DNA of 64,000 bases from Pseudomonas sp. PA27(2017) (GCF_001945445.1 NZ_MSXW01000016.1:228006-292005); one strand, 5' to 3'. Positions 8,574-17,485 are shown, counted from the stretch's first letter. Notes: generated from the sequence alone by a model not told the origin. Numbers and translations are program-made.

Positions 8574-8828
8574 ATGCATATCGACTATTGCGCCCAATCC
8601 AACGCCGTTTCGCTGCTGCGCAGCAACCCTGCTTACACCGCGCTGGTGGAGCAGCACGATGACGTCGATCGCCGCATCGCCCGTATCGAAAGTGGCCTGG
8701 AGCGACCTGAAGGGCTGAGCCTGGCGGCTCTGAAGCTGCGTCGTTCCGGTTTGCGCGAGGATCTGGCGCGCCAGCAGCGCAAGGCCGAGGGCGGGTGCTG
8801 CAATTGCGGCAATAACTGCGGCGGCTGA
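8574..8828 (+). CDS. DUF465 (YdcH-like) protein with Cys-rich tail
   Basis: 84-residue helical protein. Residues about 18-68 are a DUF465 hairpin of two charged helices (VEQHDDVDRRIARIESG and AALKLRRSGLREDLARQQ). It ends with a short tail EGGCCNCGNNCGG, four cysteines within ten residues, which is unusual for the family and could bind a metal or be a flexible redox tail. Start ATG 8574 follows CGGGAG. Function of DUF465 proteins is unknown. A second DUF465 gene follows 78 bp downstream, so the two may be cotranscribed duplicates. The 8287-8573 stretch upstream holds no other gene. Confidence 0.8.
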   Translation: MHIDYCAQSNAVSLLRSNPAYTALVEQHDDVDRRIARIESGLERPEGLSLAALKLRRSGLREDLARQQRKAEGGCCNCGNNCGG

Positions 8829-8906
8829 TGCAGCTCGTCGGGCGGTCGGGTCGGCGGCGGTGGGCTAAGGTCAATGCATCATCACCCCAACACAGAGGAG
8901 CGCCCC

Positions 8907-9143
8907 ATGACCGCCGAGCACAATCTGCGCGAAGAATTTCGTGAGTTCGGCGACGCCCTGACCGAGCGTCGCAAAAGCCATCCGGGGTTCGACGGCCTGG
9001 TGGGCCGCTACCAGGATCTGGACAAACGCATCGTCGAACTCGAGTCCGGCAACCAGTCCTTCGATGACGAAACCCTGGGCCGCCTGCGCCGCGAGCGAGT
9101 GCTGCTCAAGGACAAGATCGTGCAGGAGCTCACCGAGCGCTGA
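8907..9143 (+). CDS. DUF465 (YdcH-like) protein
   Basis: 78-residue protein, all helical and highly charged, with the family pattern HPGFDGLVGRYQDLDKRIVELESG and LRRERVLLKDKIVQEL. It lacks the cysteine tail of the preceding paralogue. The ATG at 8907 has AGAGGAG 5-6 nt upstream; an earlier in-frame ATG at 8874 has none. Biochemical role unknown. Confidence 0.85.
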   Translation: MTAEHNLREEFREFGDALTERRKSHPGFDGLVGRYQDLDKRIVELESGNQSFDDETLGRLRRERVLLKDKIVQELTER

Positions 9144-9169
9144 GCCTCAGTCGATATTGGGTGCAGCGA

Positions 9170-9262
9170 TGTGTGACGGATTCCTGGGTATCGCTGCGCC
9201 CAACGCCGGCTACGAGTTTTGCGTAGCCTGGGTTAGCCGCAGGCGTAACCCGGGTTCTTTAT
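9170..9262. repeat. Degraded intergenic palindromes
   Basis: Bases around 9187-9215 (GGTATCGCTGCGCCCAACGCC) and 9222-9262 (GCGTAGCCTGGGTTAGCCGC followed by AGGCGTAACCCGGGTTC) resemble the imperfect GGGT...ACCC palindromes common between Pseudomonas genes, and relate to 4936-4967. No gene is supported. It may also serve as a weak convergent terminator. Confidence 0.4.
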
Positions 9263-9278
9263 TGCTACCCGTCAACCT

Positions 9279-9764
9279 TCAGGCCTGCACCACGAATCGT
9301 TGCAGCCCCGGTTCAGCGCCGTCGTCTTCCAGCTCACGCACCACGAATGGCAGCTCGCTCAGCGCCTGCCGGCAAAAGGCGTTCGCCAGCTCATCCTGTG
9401 CATAACAGCACAGCAGCCAACGACGCCCGTCGCTGACCGTCTGTTGCAGCAGCGCGCGACCAATGCCCAGGCGCCGGTATTTCTTGAGCAGAAACAGATC
9501 GGCGAACTCCATGTCGGCCAGGCGCTGGTCCTCGCAGGCCTCCAGCAGCAGAAAACCGGCAATGAACCCGTCGACCAGAATCAGCCCGGCGCTCCAGCCG
9601 GCGTCCTGCCAGTAGCGTTGCAGGTGCGGCTCGTGCACGTAGAAGCGGCCGTCGACCTCGACGTCTTCCTGCTCCCAGCCTGACGATTCGTAGGCATAGA
9701 ACTGATACAGGTTGCGGATCAGCGGCAACTGCTCGGCGCTGGCGGGAATCAGTTCGATGGACAT
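9279..9764 (-). CDS. GNAT-family N-acetyltransferase
   Basis: 161-residue acyl-CoA N-acyltransferase. The acetyl-CoA-binding motif is FLLKKYRRLGIGRALLQQTV (R-x-x-G-x-G/A) at about residues 92-111, preceded by LILVDGFIAGFLLLE. The substrate cannot be told. The start at 9764 (MSIELIPAS) is supported by the fold beginning immediately. The much longer open frame that continues upstream on this strand is the shadow of radA. It is divergent from radA, whose start is 136 bp away. Confidence 0.85.
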   Translation of the reverse strand: MSIELIPASAEQLPLIRNLYQFYAYESSGWEQEDVEVDGRFYVHEPHLQRYWQDAGWSAGLILVDGFIAGFLLLEACEDQRLADMEFADLFLLKKYRRLGIGRALLQQTVSDGRRWLLCCYAQDELANAFCRQALSELPFVVRELEDDGAEPGLQRFVVQA

Positions 9765-9900
9765 GCTGGGCCTCGGGGCAGGGGAGCGGCGCATTATCGA
9801 CCTGGGTGGCCCGGCAGGGATAGGCCGTGTGCGCAGGTCTGTAAATTTATCCAGTTGTTCGGTATCGTTCGGCCTCGATCGATCAGGCAGGACGACCCCC

Positions 9901-11268
9901 ATGGCCAAGGCCAAACGCTTGTACGGCTGCACCGAGTGCGGCGCGACCTTTCCCAAGTGGGCCGGGCAATGCGGCGAGTGCGGCGCCTGGAACACCCTCA
10001 CCGAAACCATGATCGAAGCCGGCGGCGCTGCGGCTCCCAGCGGGCGAACCGGCTGGGCCGGGCAGCAGGCGCAGTTGAAGACCCTGGCCGAAGTCAGCGT
10101 CGAGGAAGTTGCGCGCTTTTCCACCGCGTCGGCCGAGCTCGATCGCGTGCTCGGCGGCGGTCTGGTGGATGGCTCGGTGGTGCTGATCGGCGGCGACCCG
10201 GGTATCGGCAAGTCGACCATCCTGCTGCAGACCCTGTGCAACGTCGCCCAGCGTTTTCCGGCGCTGTACGTCACCGGCGAGGAATCCCAGCAGCAGGTGG
10301 CGATGCGCGCTCGGCGCCTGGGCCTGCCGGAAGACAAACTCAAGGTGATGACCGAAACCTGCATCGAAAGCATCATCGCCACCGCCCGCCATGAAAAGCC
10401 CAAGGTGATGGTGATCGACTCGATCCAGACCATCTTCACCGAACAGCTGCAGTCCGCGCCCGGCGGCGTCGCCCAGGTGCGCGAGAGTGCGGCGCTGCTG
10501 GTGCGCTTTGCCAAGCAGAGCGGCACGGCGATCTTCCTGGTCGGCCACGTGACGAAAGAGGGCGCCCTGGCCGGTCCACGGGTGCTCGAGCACATGGTCG
10601 ATACCGTGCTGTACTTCGAGGGCGACCCCGATGGTCGCCTGCGTTTGTTGCGTGCGGTGAAGAACCGTTTCGGCGCGATCAACGAGCTGGGCGTGTTCGG
10701 CATGACCGACAAGGGCCTCAAGGAAGTCAGCAACCCTTCGGCGATCTTTCTCACCCGCGCCCAGGAGGAAGTGCCGGGCAGCATCGTCATGGCCACCTGG
10801 GAAGGCACCCGGCCAATGCTGGTGGAGGTGCAGGCGCTGGTCGACACCAGCCATATGGCCAACCCGCGCCGCGTGACCCTGGGCCTGGATCAGAACCGTC
10901 TGGCCATGCTGCTCGCGGTGTTACACCGCCACGGCGGCATCCCCACCTATGACCAGGACGTGTTTCTGAACGTGGTAGGCGGCGTGAAGGTGCTGGAAAC
11001 CGCCTCCGACCTGGCGCTGATGGCCGCGGTGATTTCCAGCCTGCGCAATCGGCCGCTGCCCCACGATCTGCTGGTGTTCGGCGAGGTGGGCCTGTCCGGC
11101 GAAATCCGCCCGGTGCCCAGTGGTCAGGAGCGCCTGAAAGAGGCAGCCAAGCACGGCTTCAAGCGCGCCATCGTGCCCAAGGGCAATGCGCCGAAAGAGT
11201 CGCCGTCGGGCCTTCAGGTGGTTGCCGTGACGCGGCTGGAGCAGGCGCTCGACGCGCTGTTCGAGTAG
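9901..11268 (+). CDS. radA: DNA repair protein RadA (Sms)
   Basis: 455-residue branch-migration ATPase acting in recombinational repair. Domains in order: C4 zinc finger (C10, C13, C24, C27), RecA-like ATPase with Walker A GGDPGIGKST at 97-106 and Walker B VMVIDSIQT, the RadA-specific KNRFG at 254-258, and a C-terminal Lon-protease-like domain that lacks the catalytic serine context. Start ATG 9901 gives the normal length; the open frame from 9712 adds non-homologous sequence. Order fpr, mscL, DUF465, radA and PilZ agrees with other Pseudomonas from memory. Confidence 0.97.
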   Translation: MAKAKRLYGCTECGATFPKWAGQCGECGAWNTLTETMIEAGGAAAPSGRTGWAGQQAQLKTLAEVSVEEVARFSTASAELDRVLGGGLVDGSVVLIGGDPGIGKSTILLQTLCNVAQRFPALYVTGEESQQQVAMRARRLGLPEDKLKVMTETCIESIIATARHEKPKVMVIDSIQTIFTEQLQSAPGGVAQVRESAALLVRFAKQSGTAIFLVGHVTKEGALAGPRVLEHMVDTVLYFEGDPDGRLRLLRAVKNRFGAINELGVFGMTDKGLKEVSNPSAIFLTRAQEEVPGSIVMATWEGTRPMLVEVQALVDTSHMANPRRVTLGLDQNRLAMLLAVLHRHGGIPTYDQDVFLNVVGGVKVLETASDLALMAAVISSLRNRPLPHDLLVFGEVGLSGEIRPVPSGQERLKEAAKHGFKRAIVPKGNAPKESPSGLQVVAVTRLEQALDALFE

Positions 11269-11375
11269 CTGCGGCGTTCTGCCGCTAGGGGCGCCTGGCG
11301 GCCATTGATCCGCGTCAATGGGTGGGCAGGGCGGCAGTCGCAGGATGAAGGCGTACCCACAGAGGAGTCGCCATC

Positions 11376-11549
11376 ATGCTGCTGTTCTACGACATCATCG
11401 CCAAAGCCAGTTTCTCGCCAGTCGACCGCCTGGGCGTCGAGCGCAAGCGTCAGCCGCTACTCGATGTGCTGCCGCAACTGGTGAAGGCGCGCCGTGCCCG
11501 TCGCCGCGAGGCCGATGCGGCCTGCTGCGATTTTGGCATCGGCCACTGA
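11376..11549 (+). CDS. Small uncharacterised protein, 57 residues
   Basis: Short frame starting MLLFYDIIAKASFSPVDR, with ACAGAGGAGTCGCCATC immediately upstream (AGAGGAG, good spacing). The middle is strongly basic (VKARRARRREAD) and the end reads ACCDFGIGH. Codon third positions are GC-rich as in neighbouring genes. It lies 107 bp after radA and 20 bp from the convergent gene. I know no function. The ribosome site and codon usage make it a credible gene; comparison among Pseudomonas would settle it. Confidence 0.6.
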   Translation: MLLFYDIIAKASFSPVDRLGVERKRQPLLDVLPQLVKARRARRREADAACCDFGIGH

Positions 11550-11568
11550 GCAGTGTGAGCACTGCCCC

Positions 11569-13749
11569 TCACTCTTTCATCTTGGCAACCGCTTTTTTGG
11601 CGCGGCGGCGCCAGTAGATGGCGACGCCGACCACGGCTATCGAGAGTGCGGTCAGCGCACCTTGGTGTTCGTATGCGACTTGCCTGACGGCCTGTCCGCG
11701 TTCGATCCATTGCCTTTTGCGGGCTGCCCGGAAATCCGGCGTCTCGCAGGCGCCCACCCCGAACACGAAGGCCGGAGCAGGCGGCAGGCGCAGAGCGCCT
11801 TGTTCCACATAACGACGGTAGTAGCTCTGTGCACGTTGCGGATCGACATTGATCATCCAGTCGGTGACCGCACACAAGGTGCTGGCGAACGCCTGACTGC
11901 GCTCCGGCAGCAGGTCTGCCGCGCTGCTGGCCAGATCCGCCGCTATCCAGCGGTAATGAAAGCGTCGATAGGGGGCGGCAGCAGTGGCGTTCCAGCGCTG
12001 TGCCTCGGCTGCCGATAGCAGGCCACCAGTTTCAATGGGCTCTGCATCCGAGATCATTTGAGCGCTGTTGTAGCGTTCTGGATAGTTACCTGCATAAACG
12101 TAGTTATCCGGCCCCAGTTCGTAGCCCAGCAGTTCCATGCCTTGGCGGCGAAGGAGGCTCGCTGCCTCGAAATAGGCCTCGGCGCGGCCAATGTCGGTCC
12201 AGGCACTTTGCGCCCGCTCGCGCGCTTGCTGATAGTCGGCCGCGGCCTGCTGTTGCTCGGCCTGGGCAAAGTAGCCACGCGCCTCGTCGTAACGGCCGTC
12301 GCGCATTAGGCGGCGTGCTAGCAGCTCCCGCAGGCGCATTGCCGTTGGACGGTCCCAGTAATTCCATGGCTCGCTGTCCACAGGCTGCGGAGCGCTGGCA
12401 ACTTGGCTGTCGACGTAACCCTTGAGTTCATCGGTTGTCAGTACGCGTTCAGCCACAGCCGCGGCGTCCTGCCAGTAAATATCTCCCCCGCGATAAAGCT
12501 GCTCGAAGGCCTGCAGGTAGTCACCACGCTCGAGGGCGAGAATCGCCGACTCACCTTCGATGCGGCACTTGGGCTTCAGGGTTTCGTTCAGCCAATCGCC
12601 GTTACGTCGCCAGCCCCAGTTCTCGTCTTCCGGAAAACCTTTGGCCGCTTCGGCATAGGCCTGGCTGGCGGCTTCGCTGTCGCCTGCGCGTAGCGCCATC
12701 TTGGCGCGCAGCCACCAGTTCAGACCGCTATCGGTGGCGCGGTCGAGAAAACGCTGGGTTGAGGCGTAGTTGCCTTCGCGGTAGGCGATGGCCGCGAGGC
12801 GGTCGGCATCATCCAACTGCTGGATATCGGTCTGCTGGATCAGCGTCAGCAGGCGCTCTGCGGGAAGCGACGAATGTTGGATGCCAGCCAGCAACATGGC
12901 GCTGAGCAACTGGCGCACCGCTTGCTGATGCAGCAGCGGCCGCAGGTGCTGGTCATCCAGAGCCGCGAGCGATGCGCCGACCTCGCGTAGTGAACTGGTG
13001 CCGGTTTCGGAACCATGGATGGCCTGGCTGGCATAGAGCGCGATGGCTTGGCTCCATTCGCCGGCGTGCAGATACAGTCGCGCCTGCTCACCGAGGCTGG
13101 CCAAGGCCAGTTCGAGCGGATCGTCAAAGCCCTCGATCGCTAGCTGGCGCGTCAGCTCAAAGGCCGCGGCCGCCCGTCGCGGCAGGTTGGGCTCATTGGT
13201 GTCGCTAGCCTCACCGCTCATAAGGGCCAAGCTACGGCCCAGAGAGTAAGCCGCCCATGTGCTGCGCAACTTGCGTTGTTCGGCCGGCAAGGCCAGTACG
13301 CGTTGGAAGTGTTCTGCAGCCTGCCAGTGATCACCTTGGGCGAAGGCCACGGCGCCAGCGGTGTATAGGCGCAGCTCGGCTGGCAATTCGGCGCCCTGGC
13401 TTTCTACCTGGGCCGCTTCGGTGAGTGCACGCAACTGTTGAACTCGCTCGAAGAGACCGTCCTGTAGCTGTGATTTTTCCACCTCTTCTCGCTGAATCGG
13501 CAGTCGGTCGTTGGTGCCCGGGTACTGCTGGAGCGTCGCTTCACTGGCCCTACCCAGGCCAGGGATTGTGGCGCCGAGTTTACGAATTTCCTGAACGAAG
13601 CTGCCTTCGGGCATTTTTGCCAGCGCGTTCTGGCGATCATTGAGCAGCAGGTAGGGGAAATCCGGTCCGCAGGCGATGGCAGGGGACAGCGGCAGCAACA
13701 GGCCAATGCCGGCACTGAACAGTCGGCGTTGCCACTCAGGGTGATACAT
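11569..13749 (-). CDS. Exported repeat-helix (TPR-like) protein, unknown function
   Basis: 726 residues. N-terminal signal sequence (LFSAGIGLLLPLSPAIAC) followed by CGPDFPYLLLNDR; C27 could be a lipoprotein cysteine. Most of the chain is alpha-helical, with many Ala/Leu pairs spaced like TPR or Sel1 repeats (for example AVAFAQGDHWQAAEHFQRVL and AEQQQAAADYQQARERAQ). A C-terminal membrane helix (ALTALSIAVVGVAIYW) and a basic tail RRRAKKAVAKMKE follow, so the protein may be anchored at both ends. The start at 13749 overlaps the upstream lipoprotein gene by 14 bp, so the two are translationally coupled. I recognise the CGPDFP start as recurring but know no function. Confidence 0.75.
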   Translation of the reverse strand: MYHPEWQRRLFSAGIGLLLPLSPAIACGPDFPYLLLNDRQNALAKMPEGSFVQEIRKLGATIPGLGRASEATLQQYPGTNDRLPIQREEVEKSQLQDGLFERVQQLRALTEAAQVESQGAELPAELRLYTAGAVAFAQGDHWQAAEHFQRVLALPAEQRKLRSTWAAYSLGRSLALMSGEASDTNEPNLPRRAAAAFELTRQLAIEGFDDPLELALASLGEQARLYLHAGEWSQAIALYASQAIHGSETGTSSLREVGASLAALDDQHLRPLLHQQAVRQLLSAMLLAGIQHSSLPAERLLTLIQQTDIQQLDDADRLAAIAYREGNYASTQRFLDRATDSGLNWWLRAKMALRAGDSEAASQAYAEAAKGFPEDENWGWRRNGDWLNETLKPKCRIEGESAILALERGDYLQAFEQLYRGGDIYWQDAAAVAERVLTTDELKGYVDSQVASAPQPVDSEPWNYWDRPTAMRLRELLARRLMRDGRYDEARGYFAQAEQQQAAADYQQARERAQSAWTDIGRAEAYFEAASLLRRQGMELLGYELGPDNYVYAGNYPERYNSAQMISDAEPIETGGLLSAAEAQRWNATAAAPYRRFHYRWIAADLASSAADLLPERSQAFASTLCAVTDWMINVDPQRAQSYYRRYVEQGALRLPPAPAFVFGVGACETPDFRAARKRQWIERGQAVRQVAYEHQGALTALSIAVVGVAIYWRRRAKKAVAKMKE

Positions 13750-14923
13750 GAATTGCTCCTTGTTCGAACAGGCTGCAGCGTACCCAACCCAGTGCCTGGC
13801 GTTGCCCCGCAGCGAGGCGTGCAGTTTGCTTGCGAAGGAAAGTCGGGCCATTTTCGCTCTGCTCCAGGCGATAGTCTGCGATGGCGTCGGCCGCTTCGCA
13901 GTGGCTGCCACGAAGGCTTATCCGTACTGGCAGCTCAACGTCGCGATTGCCATTGCTCACCAGCGTCAACTCTCGCAGCGGGCCGGCCTGCTTCACATCC
14001 ACGGTGATCGAGGCGCTCAGGGGCTGCCTGTGTAGCACCGCTTGTAAAGTCGCCAGCGGCCAGGCACGACGGTCCCCTGGCAGCGGCAGGCGGAACCAGA
14101 TAATGCCGTGCAGATTTTTCGGCCGGCGCTCGTCCAGGGTCGTCAGAAGGTTGGCAACTTGCTGGGGATCGACAAGCAGCTCACGGCGGCTTCCGCCAAC
14201 ATCCAGCGGGGCTTCGCTCTCGACTTGTCGTGAGGAGTCGATCATGGCGACGCCGTAGGCGGGCAGCGCCAGCATGAAGGCTTTCTCGCTGCGTTTGCCA
14301 TAAGCCTCGGCCCAACGTTGTGCCTGCTGTGGGTCGAACAAACCGTCGCGTGGATCGTTGATGGCGTGCACCTGTAGTACCGAGCTGTCGACCTGGCGCA
14401 GCAGGGCTTTCAGGTGCGGGCTATTCAGCCAGGTGGGCAGGGCGGTGATGCTCAGTGCCAGGCCGGTGGGCAACGCGGAGCGCAGTGCTGCCAGCAGCTC
14501 TGTATAGGCGGGCAAGCGCGCGCTTGCGCAGTCGTGATCGATTTCCACACCTTGCAGATTGATTCCGCGGGCCTGCCATTCATCTAGCAGGCTCTTTGTC
14601 TGGTTGAGAATCTGCTCCTGATTCAGTTGTGGCAACTGTCCATCGAGTCGTATCACCATCATCACCGGCCGACCGTCGGCGACCAACTGCTGCAGGTTGG
14701 GGTAGGCTCTGGCCCAGCCAGCCTTGGGGTGAAACTGCAGGGCCAGTACGCGTAAGGCGGTGAAGTCATCCTTGGTCTGAGCCAGTACGTGATGATGGAC
14801 GGGCTGCCATTGCCGTTGCCAGATGTAGACTTGCTGCTCCAGTGGTGCTGATGGCGGCGGCGAGCAGGCAACGCAAAGCAGCGTCAGCAGCGACAGGCAC
14901 AAACAGTTAAGTAATTGATGCAT
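13736..14923 (-). CDS. DUF3142 lipoprotein
   Basis: 395-residue predicted outer-membrane or periplasmic lipoprotein. The signal peptide LCLSLLTLLCVAC ends at C20, a lipobox with Cys rather than Leu at -3. DUF3142 follows: VYIWQRQWQPVHHHVL..., a central GVEIDHDCAS that recalls glycosyl-hydrolase-like TIM barrels, and ALPAYGVAMID. Function unknown. It heads a two-gene operon with the 726-residue exported protein, overlapping by 14 bp, which implies a shared envelope task. Confidence 0.8.
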   Translation of the reverse strand: MHQLLNCLCLSLLTLLCVACSPPPSAPLEQQVYIWQRQWQPVHHHVLAQTKDDFTALRVLALQFHPKAGWARAYPNLQQLVADGRPVMMVIRLDGQLPQLNQEQILNQTKSLLDEWQARGINLQGVEIDHDCASARLPAYTELLAALRSALPTGLALSITALPTWLNSPHLKALLRQVDSSVLQVHAINDPRDGLFDPQQAQRWAEAYGKRSEKAFMLALPAYGVAMIDSSRQVESEAPLDVGGSRRELLVDPQQVANLLTTLDERRPKNLHGIIWFRLPLPGDRRAWPLATLQAVLHRQPLSASITVDVKQAGPLRELTLVSNGNRDVELPVRISLRGSHCEAADAIADYRLEQSENGPTFLRKQTARLAAGQRQALGWVRCSLFEQGAIHVSP

Positions 14924-15040
14924 TCGGTCGGTATCGTCGCGCAGCGGGGCGGTGTAAACGATACGCCTCGCCCGAATTAGCTGCGCGCTGATTTTGTGAA
15001 GCCACGTCTCGTGAGGTCGCAGGCCTCTGGATGCGAAGAA

Positions 15041-15412
15041 TCAGTTATCGTCTTCGCAAAGCGCTGTCAGCTCGCGTTCGAGCAGGGCTTCGTCGCCCAG
15101 GTTGAGTTCCACCAGGCGCCGCAGGTGGCTCATCGAATCCAGGTCGATGTGGTGGCAGAGAAAGCCCAGTACGCGCTCTTCGCGGTGTACCAGCTCGACC
15201 TGCATGGTCACTTGCAGATTGTCGTCCAGGGCGATGCGCAGCAGGTAATCCTGGCCGGTCTCGCCCTCCCAGTTCCACGGCCTGCGCACCAGCACACCGC
15301 GAAACGAGATGTCGTGCAACTCCACTTGCCAGCTCTGCTCGCCCTGAATGATCTCGGCGGGCGCGTCGAAGGCGATGCGCTGGAAGCGCCGACGTTCGTG
15401 GTTGTCACTCAT
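15041..15412 (-). CDS. PilZ-domain cyclic-di-GMP receptor
   Basis: 123-residue single-domain PilZ protein. Both c-di-GMP motifs are intact: R8RFQR12 (RxxxR) and D34ISFRG39 (D/NxSxxG). Size, sequence and position just beyond radA match the P. aeruginosa protein MapZ (PA4608), which binds c-di-GMP and interferes with chemotaxis methyltransferase CheR1. I infer the same role but only the ligand motifs are seen directly. It is not overlapped with the regulator gene at 15489. Confidence 0.92.
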   Translation of the reverse strand: MSDNHERRRFQRIAFDAPAEIIQGEQSWQVELHDISFRGVLVRRPWNWEGETGQDYLLRIALDDNLQVTMQVELVHREERVLGFLCHHIDLDSMSHLRRLVELNLGDEALLERELTALCEDDN

Positions 15413-15488
15413 GGAAGCTGTCCTCTGATGATTTAGTCCACTATAGCCAAGGCGCGGGGCGGCGTCGCCGAGCGCGCTGGCGTGGTTG

Positions 15489-16115
15489 TCAGTTTTGCGG
15501 CGACCAGCCGTACTCCATGGCGTGCTTGACCAGGTCGGCGGGCTTTTCGATGTCCAGTTTGCGGCGAATGTTCAGTCGGTAGGTTTCCACGGTGCGCACG
15601 CTGATCGCCAGCTCGCGGGCCATGGCCTTGTTGTTCAGGCCCTGGGCCATCATCAGCAGCACCTGGCGTTCGCGCGGTGTGAGCTCGCCTTCCTCGGTTT
15701 CTTCCTGGGCCAGCTTGTGGGCCACGTCGCCGCTGTAGAAACGCCCGCCGACCGCCAGCACGTCGATGGCGGAGATGATGTCCTGGGACGGCGCTTCCTT
15801 GAGCACGTAGCCCGAGGCGCCCATGCGCAGCGAGCTGCTCACGTATTCCTGATTGTCGTACATGCTGAGGATCAGCACCTTGGTGGCCGGGTGGCGTTTC
15901 TTGATGATGCCGGTCAGCTCCAGGCCGTTGATGTCCTTGAGGCCGATGTCCATCAGGAGGATGTCCGGCTGTTCGCGGGCCACCAGTTCCAGCGCCTCGC
16001 TGCCACTGCCGGCTTCCCCGGCGATCTCGAAGTGGTCGACCATCGACAGCAGGGTGCGAATGCCTTCGCGCACCAGGATATGGTCGTCGACGAGGGCGAT
16101 GCGGATGGTCTTCAT
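15489..16115 (-). CDS. NarL/FixJ-family response regulator
   Basis: 208-residue DNA-binding regulator. Receiver domain with acidic pair D10/D11 and phospho-acceptor D56 (ILLMDIGLKD); conserved K in GYVLKEA. LuxR-type HTH near residues 143-200 (ELTPRERQVLLMMAQGLNNKAMARELAISVRTVETY, shown in full only by range). Start ATG overlaps the kinase stop by 4 bp (ATGA), so kinase and regulator are coupled. Because the pair is divergent from cstA, its target is probably the cstA promoter, where palindromes lie at 17590-17638. Confidence 0.92.
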   Translation of the reverse strand: MKTIRIALVDDHILVREGIRTLLSMVDHFEIAGEAGSGSEALELVAREQPDILLMDIGLKDINGLELTGIIKKRHPATKVLILSMYDNQEYVSSSLRMGASGYVLKEAPSQDIISAIDVLAVGGRFYSGDVAHKLAQEETEEGELTPRERQVLLMMAQGLNNKAMARELAISVRTVETYRLNIRRKLDIEKPADLVKHAMEYGWSPQN

Positions 16116-17485
16116 GCGGGCTCGGTCCGGGATTGTGTCGCGTCCGCGGAGAGTAACAGGGCGACGGTCAGAACGGTGCCGGCGGATGTGGAGGCGATGT
16201 TGAAGTCGCCGCCGAAATGCTCCACCCGCTCGCGGATGTTGCGCAGGCCGATGCCGCCACTCTGCTCGGCCTGGCGTGGGCTGAACCCCGTGCCGTCGTC
16301 GCTGATGCGCAGGTTGACCCGCCGCGGGTTGCCGGTCAGCTGGATGGTCACCTGGCCGGCGCCGGCGTGGCGCTCGATGTTGGTCAGCGCCTCCTGGAGG
16401 ATGCGAAACAGCGCCACGTTCATGTCGTCGCTCAGGCGGGTATCGCCCAGGCTGTTGTCGTAGGCCACGCGCAGTCCGCTGCGCTGCTCGAACTCGCTGG
16501 CCAGCTGGCCGATCGCCGAGGCCAGGCCGAGGGTGTCGAGTAGCGAGGGATGCAGGTCGTGGGAGATGCGCCGCACTTCGCCAATCGCCCCGGCCAAGCG
16601 CTCGATGCCTTGGCGCAAGGTTTGCGCGGCGCTGGTCTTGCCGGCTTCCAGCTCGTGGCCGGCCAGCTCGAACTTGAACTTGATCGATACCAGCAACTGG
16701 CTGATGCCATCGTGCAGCTCTCGCGACAGGCGCGAGCGCTCCTCCTCCTGGGAGGTGATGATGCGCTGGGTCAGTTGCTGCAGTTTGCGGTCGGCCAGGC
16801 GGTGTTCGCTGACGTTGAGGGTCAGGCCGCTGGCGAACACCAGTAGCACGGCGATCAGCGCGACGATGGCGATGGCCAGCATGGTGGTGCGAATGCCGCT
16901 GCCGACGTCGTGACGAACCTGGGCGATGGCGTTGTCGACGTCTTCCAGGTAGATGCCGGTGCCGAGCATCCAGCCCCAGCGGTCGAGCATGTTCACGTAG
17001 GCGAGCTTTTCAGCGACCTGACCGGTGGAGGGTTTCTGCCAGCCGTAGCGCTGGAAACCATCACCTTGCGTGGCGCTACGGATCAGTGCCTGGATCACCA
17101 GCAGGCCGTGGGGATCGGTCATGTTCCACAGGTCCTTGCCCACCAGTGTGGCCTGGCGCGGGTGCATGAGGCTCTTGCCGCTGCGGTCGTAGACGAAGAA
17201 GTAGCCGTCGCTGCCGAAATTGATGCGCGCAAGTAATGCCAGCACCTGGCGTTTGGTTTCCTCGTCGTCGCGGCCGGTGTCGTAAAGCGGCGCGATGGTG
17301 CTCATGGCCATTTCCACGTAGTGCTTGAGCTCGGCCTGCTTGCTGCCCAGGATGCTGTGCTCGATCAGCTGGGCCTGCTGGTTGCCCAGGCGCTGGTTCT
17401 GGATCAGCACCAGCAGGCACACCACGGCCACGGCCAGGAGCATGGGCAGCAGGCTCAGGGCGACGATCTTGTGCTTGAGTTGCAT
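16112..17485 (-). CDS. Cache-domain sensor histidine kinase (HisKA_3 class)
   Basis: 457 residues. TM1 (about 8-28), then an extracytoplasmic single-Cache sensor (about 35-190; FGSDGYFFVYDRSGKSLMHP and GWMLGTGIYLEDVD), TM2 (about 199-222), dimerisation/H-box with H258 in SRELHDGISQLL, and a HATPase with NLRISDDGTGF and GGIGLRNIRERV. It phosphorylates the regulator at 15489. Cache domains of this type bind small carboxylates or amines; being next to cstA suggests pyruvate or a related acid. Ligand is inference. Confidence 0.9.
   Translation of the reverse strand: MQLKHKIVALSLLPMLLAVAVVCLLVLIQNQRLGNQQAQLIEHSILGSKQAELKHYVEMAMSTIAPLYDTGRDDEETKRQVLALLARINFGSDGYFFVYDRSGKSLMHPRQATLVGKDLWNMTDPHGLLVIQALIRSATQGDGFQRYGWQKPSTGQVAEKLAYVNMLDRWGWMLGTGIYLEDVDNAIAQVRHDVGSGIRTTMLAIAIVALIAVLLVFASGLTLNVSEHRLADRKLQQLTQRIITSQEEERSRLSRELHDGISQLLVSIKFKFELAGHELEAGKTSAAQTLRQGIERLAGAIGEVRRISHDLHPSLLDTLGLASAIGQLASEFEQRSGLRVAYDNSLGDTRLSDDMNVALFRILQEALTNIERHAGAGQVTIQLTGNPRRVNLRISDDGTGFSPRQAEQSGGIGLRNIRERVEHFGGDFNIASTSAGTVLTVALLLSADATQSRTEPA

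Noticed and set aside
9765..10862. N-terminal extension of the GNAT gene through radA
   Set aside because: The frame stays open antisense to radA, but acetyltransferase homology starts at the internal ATG at 9764.
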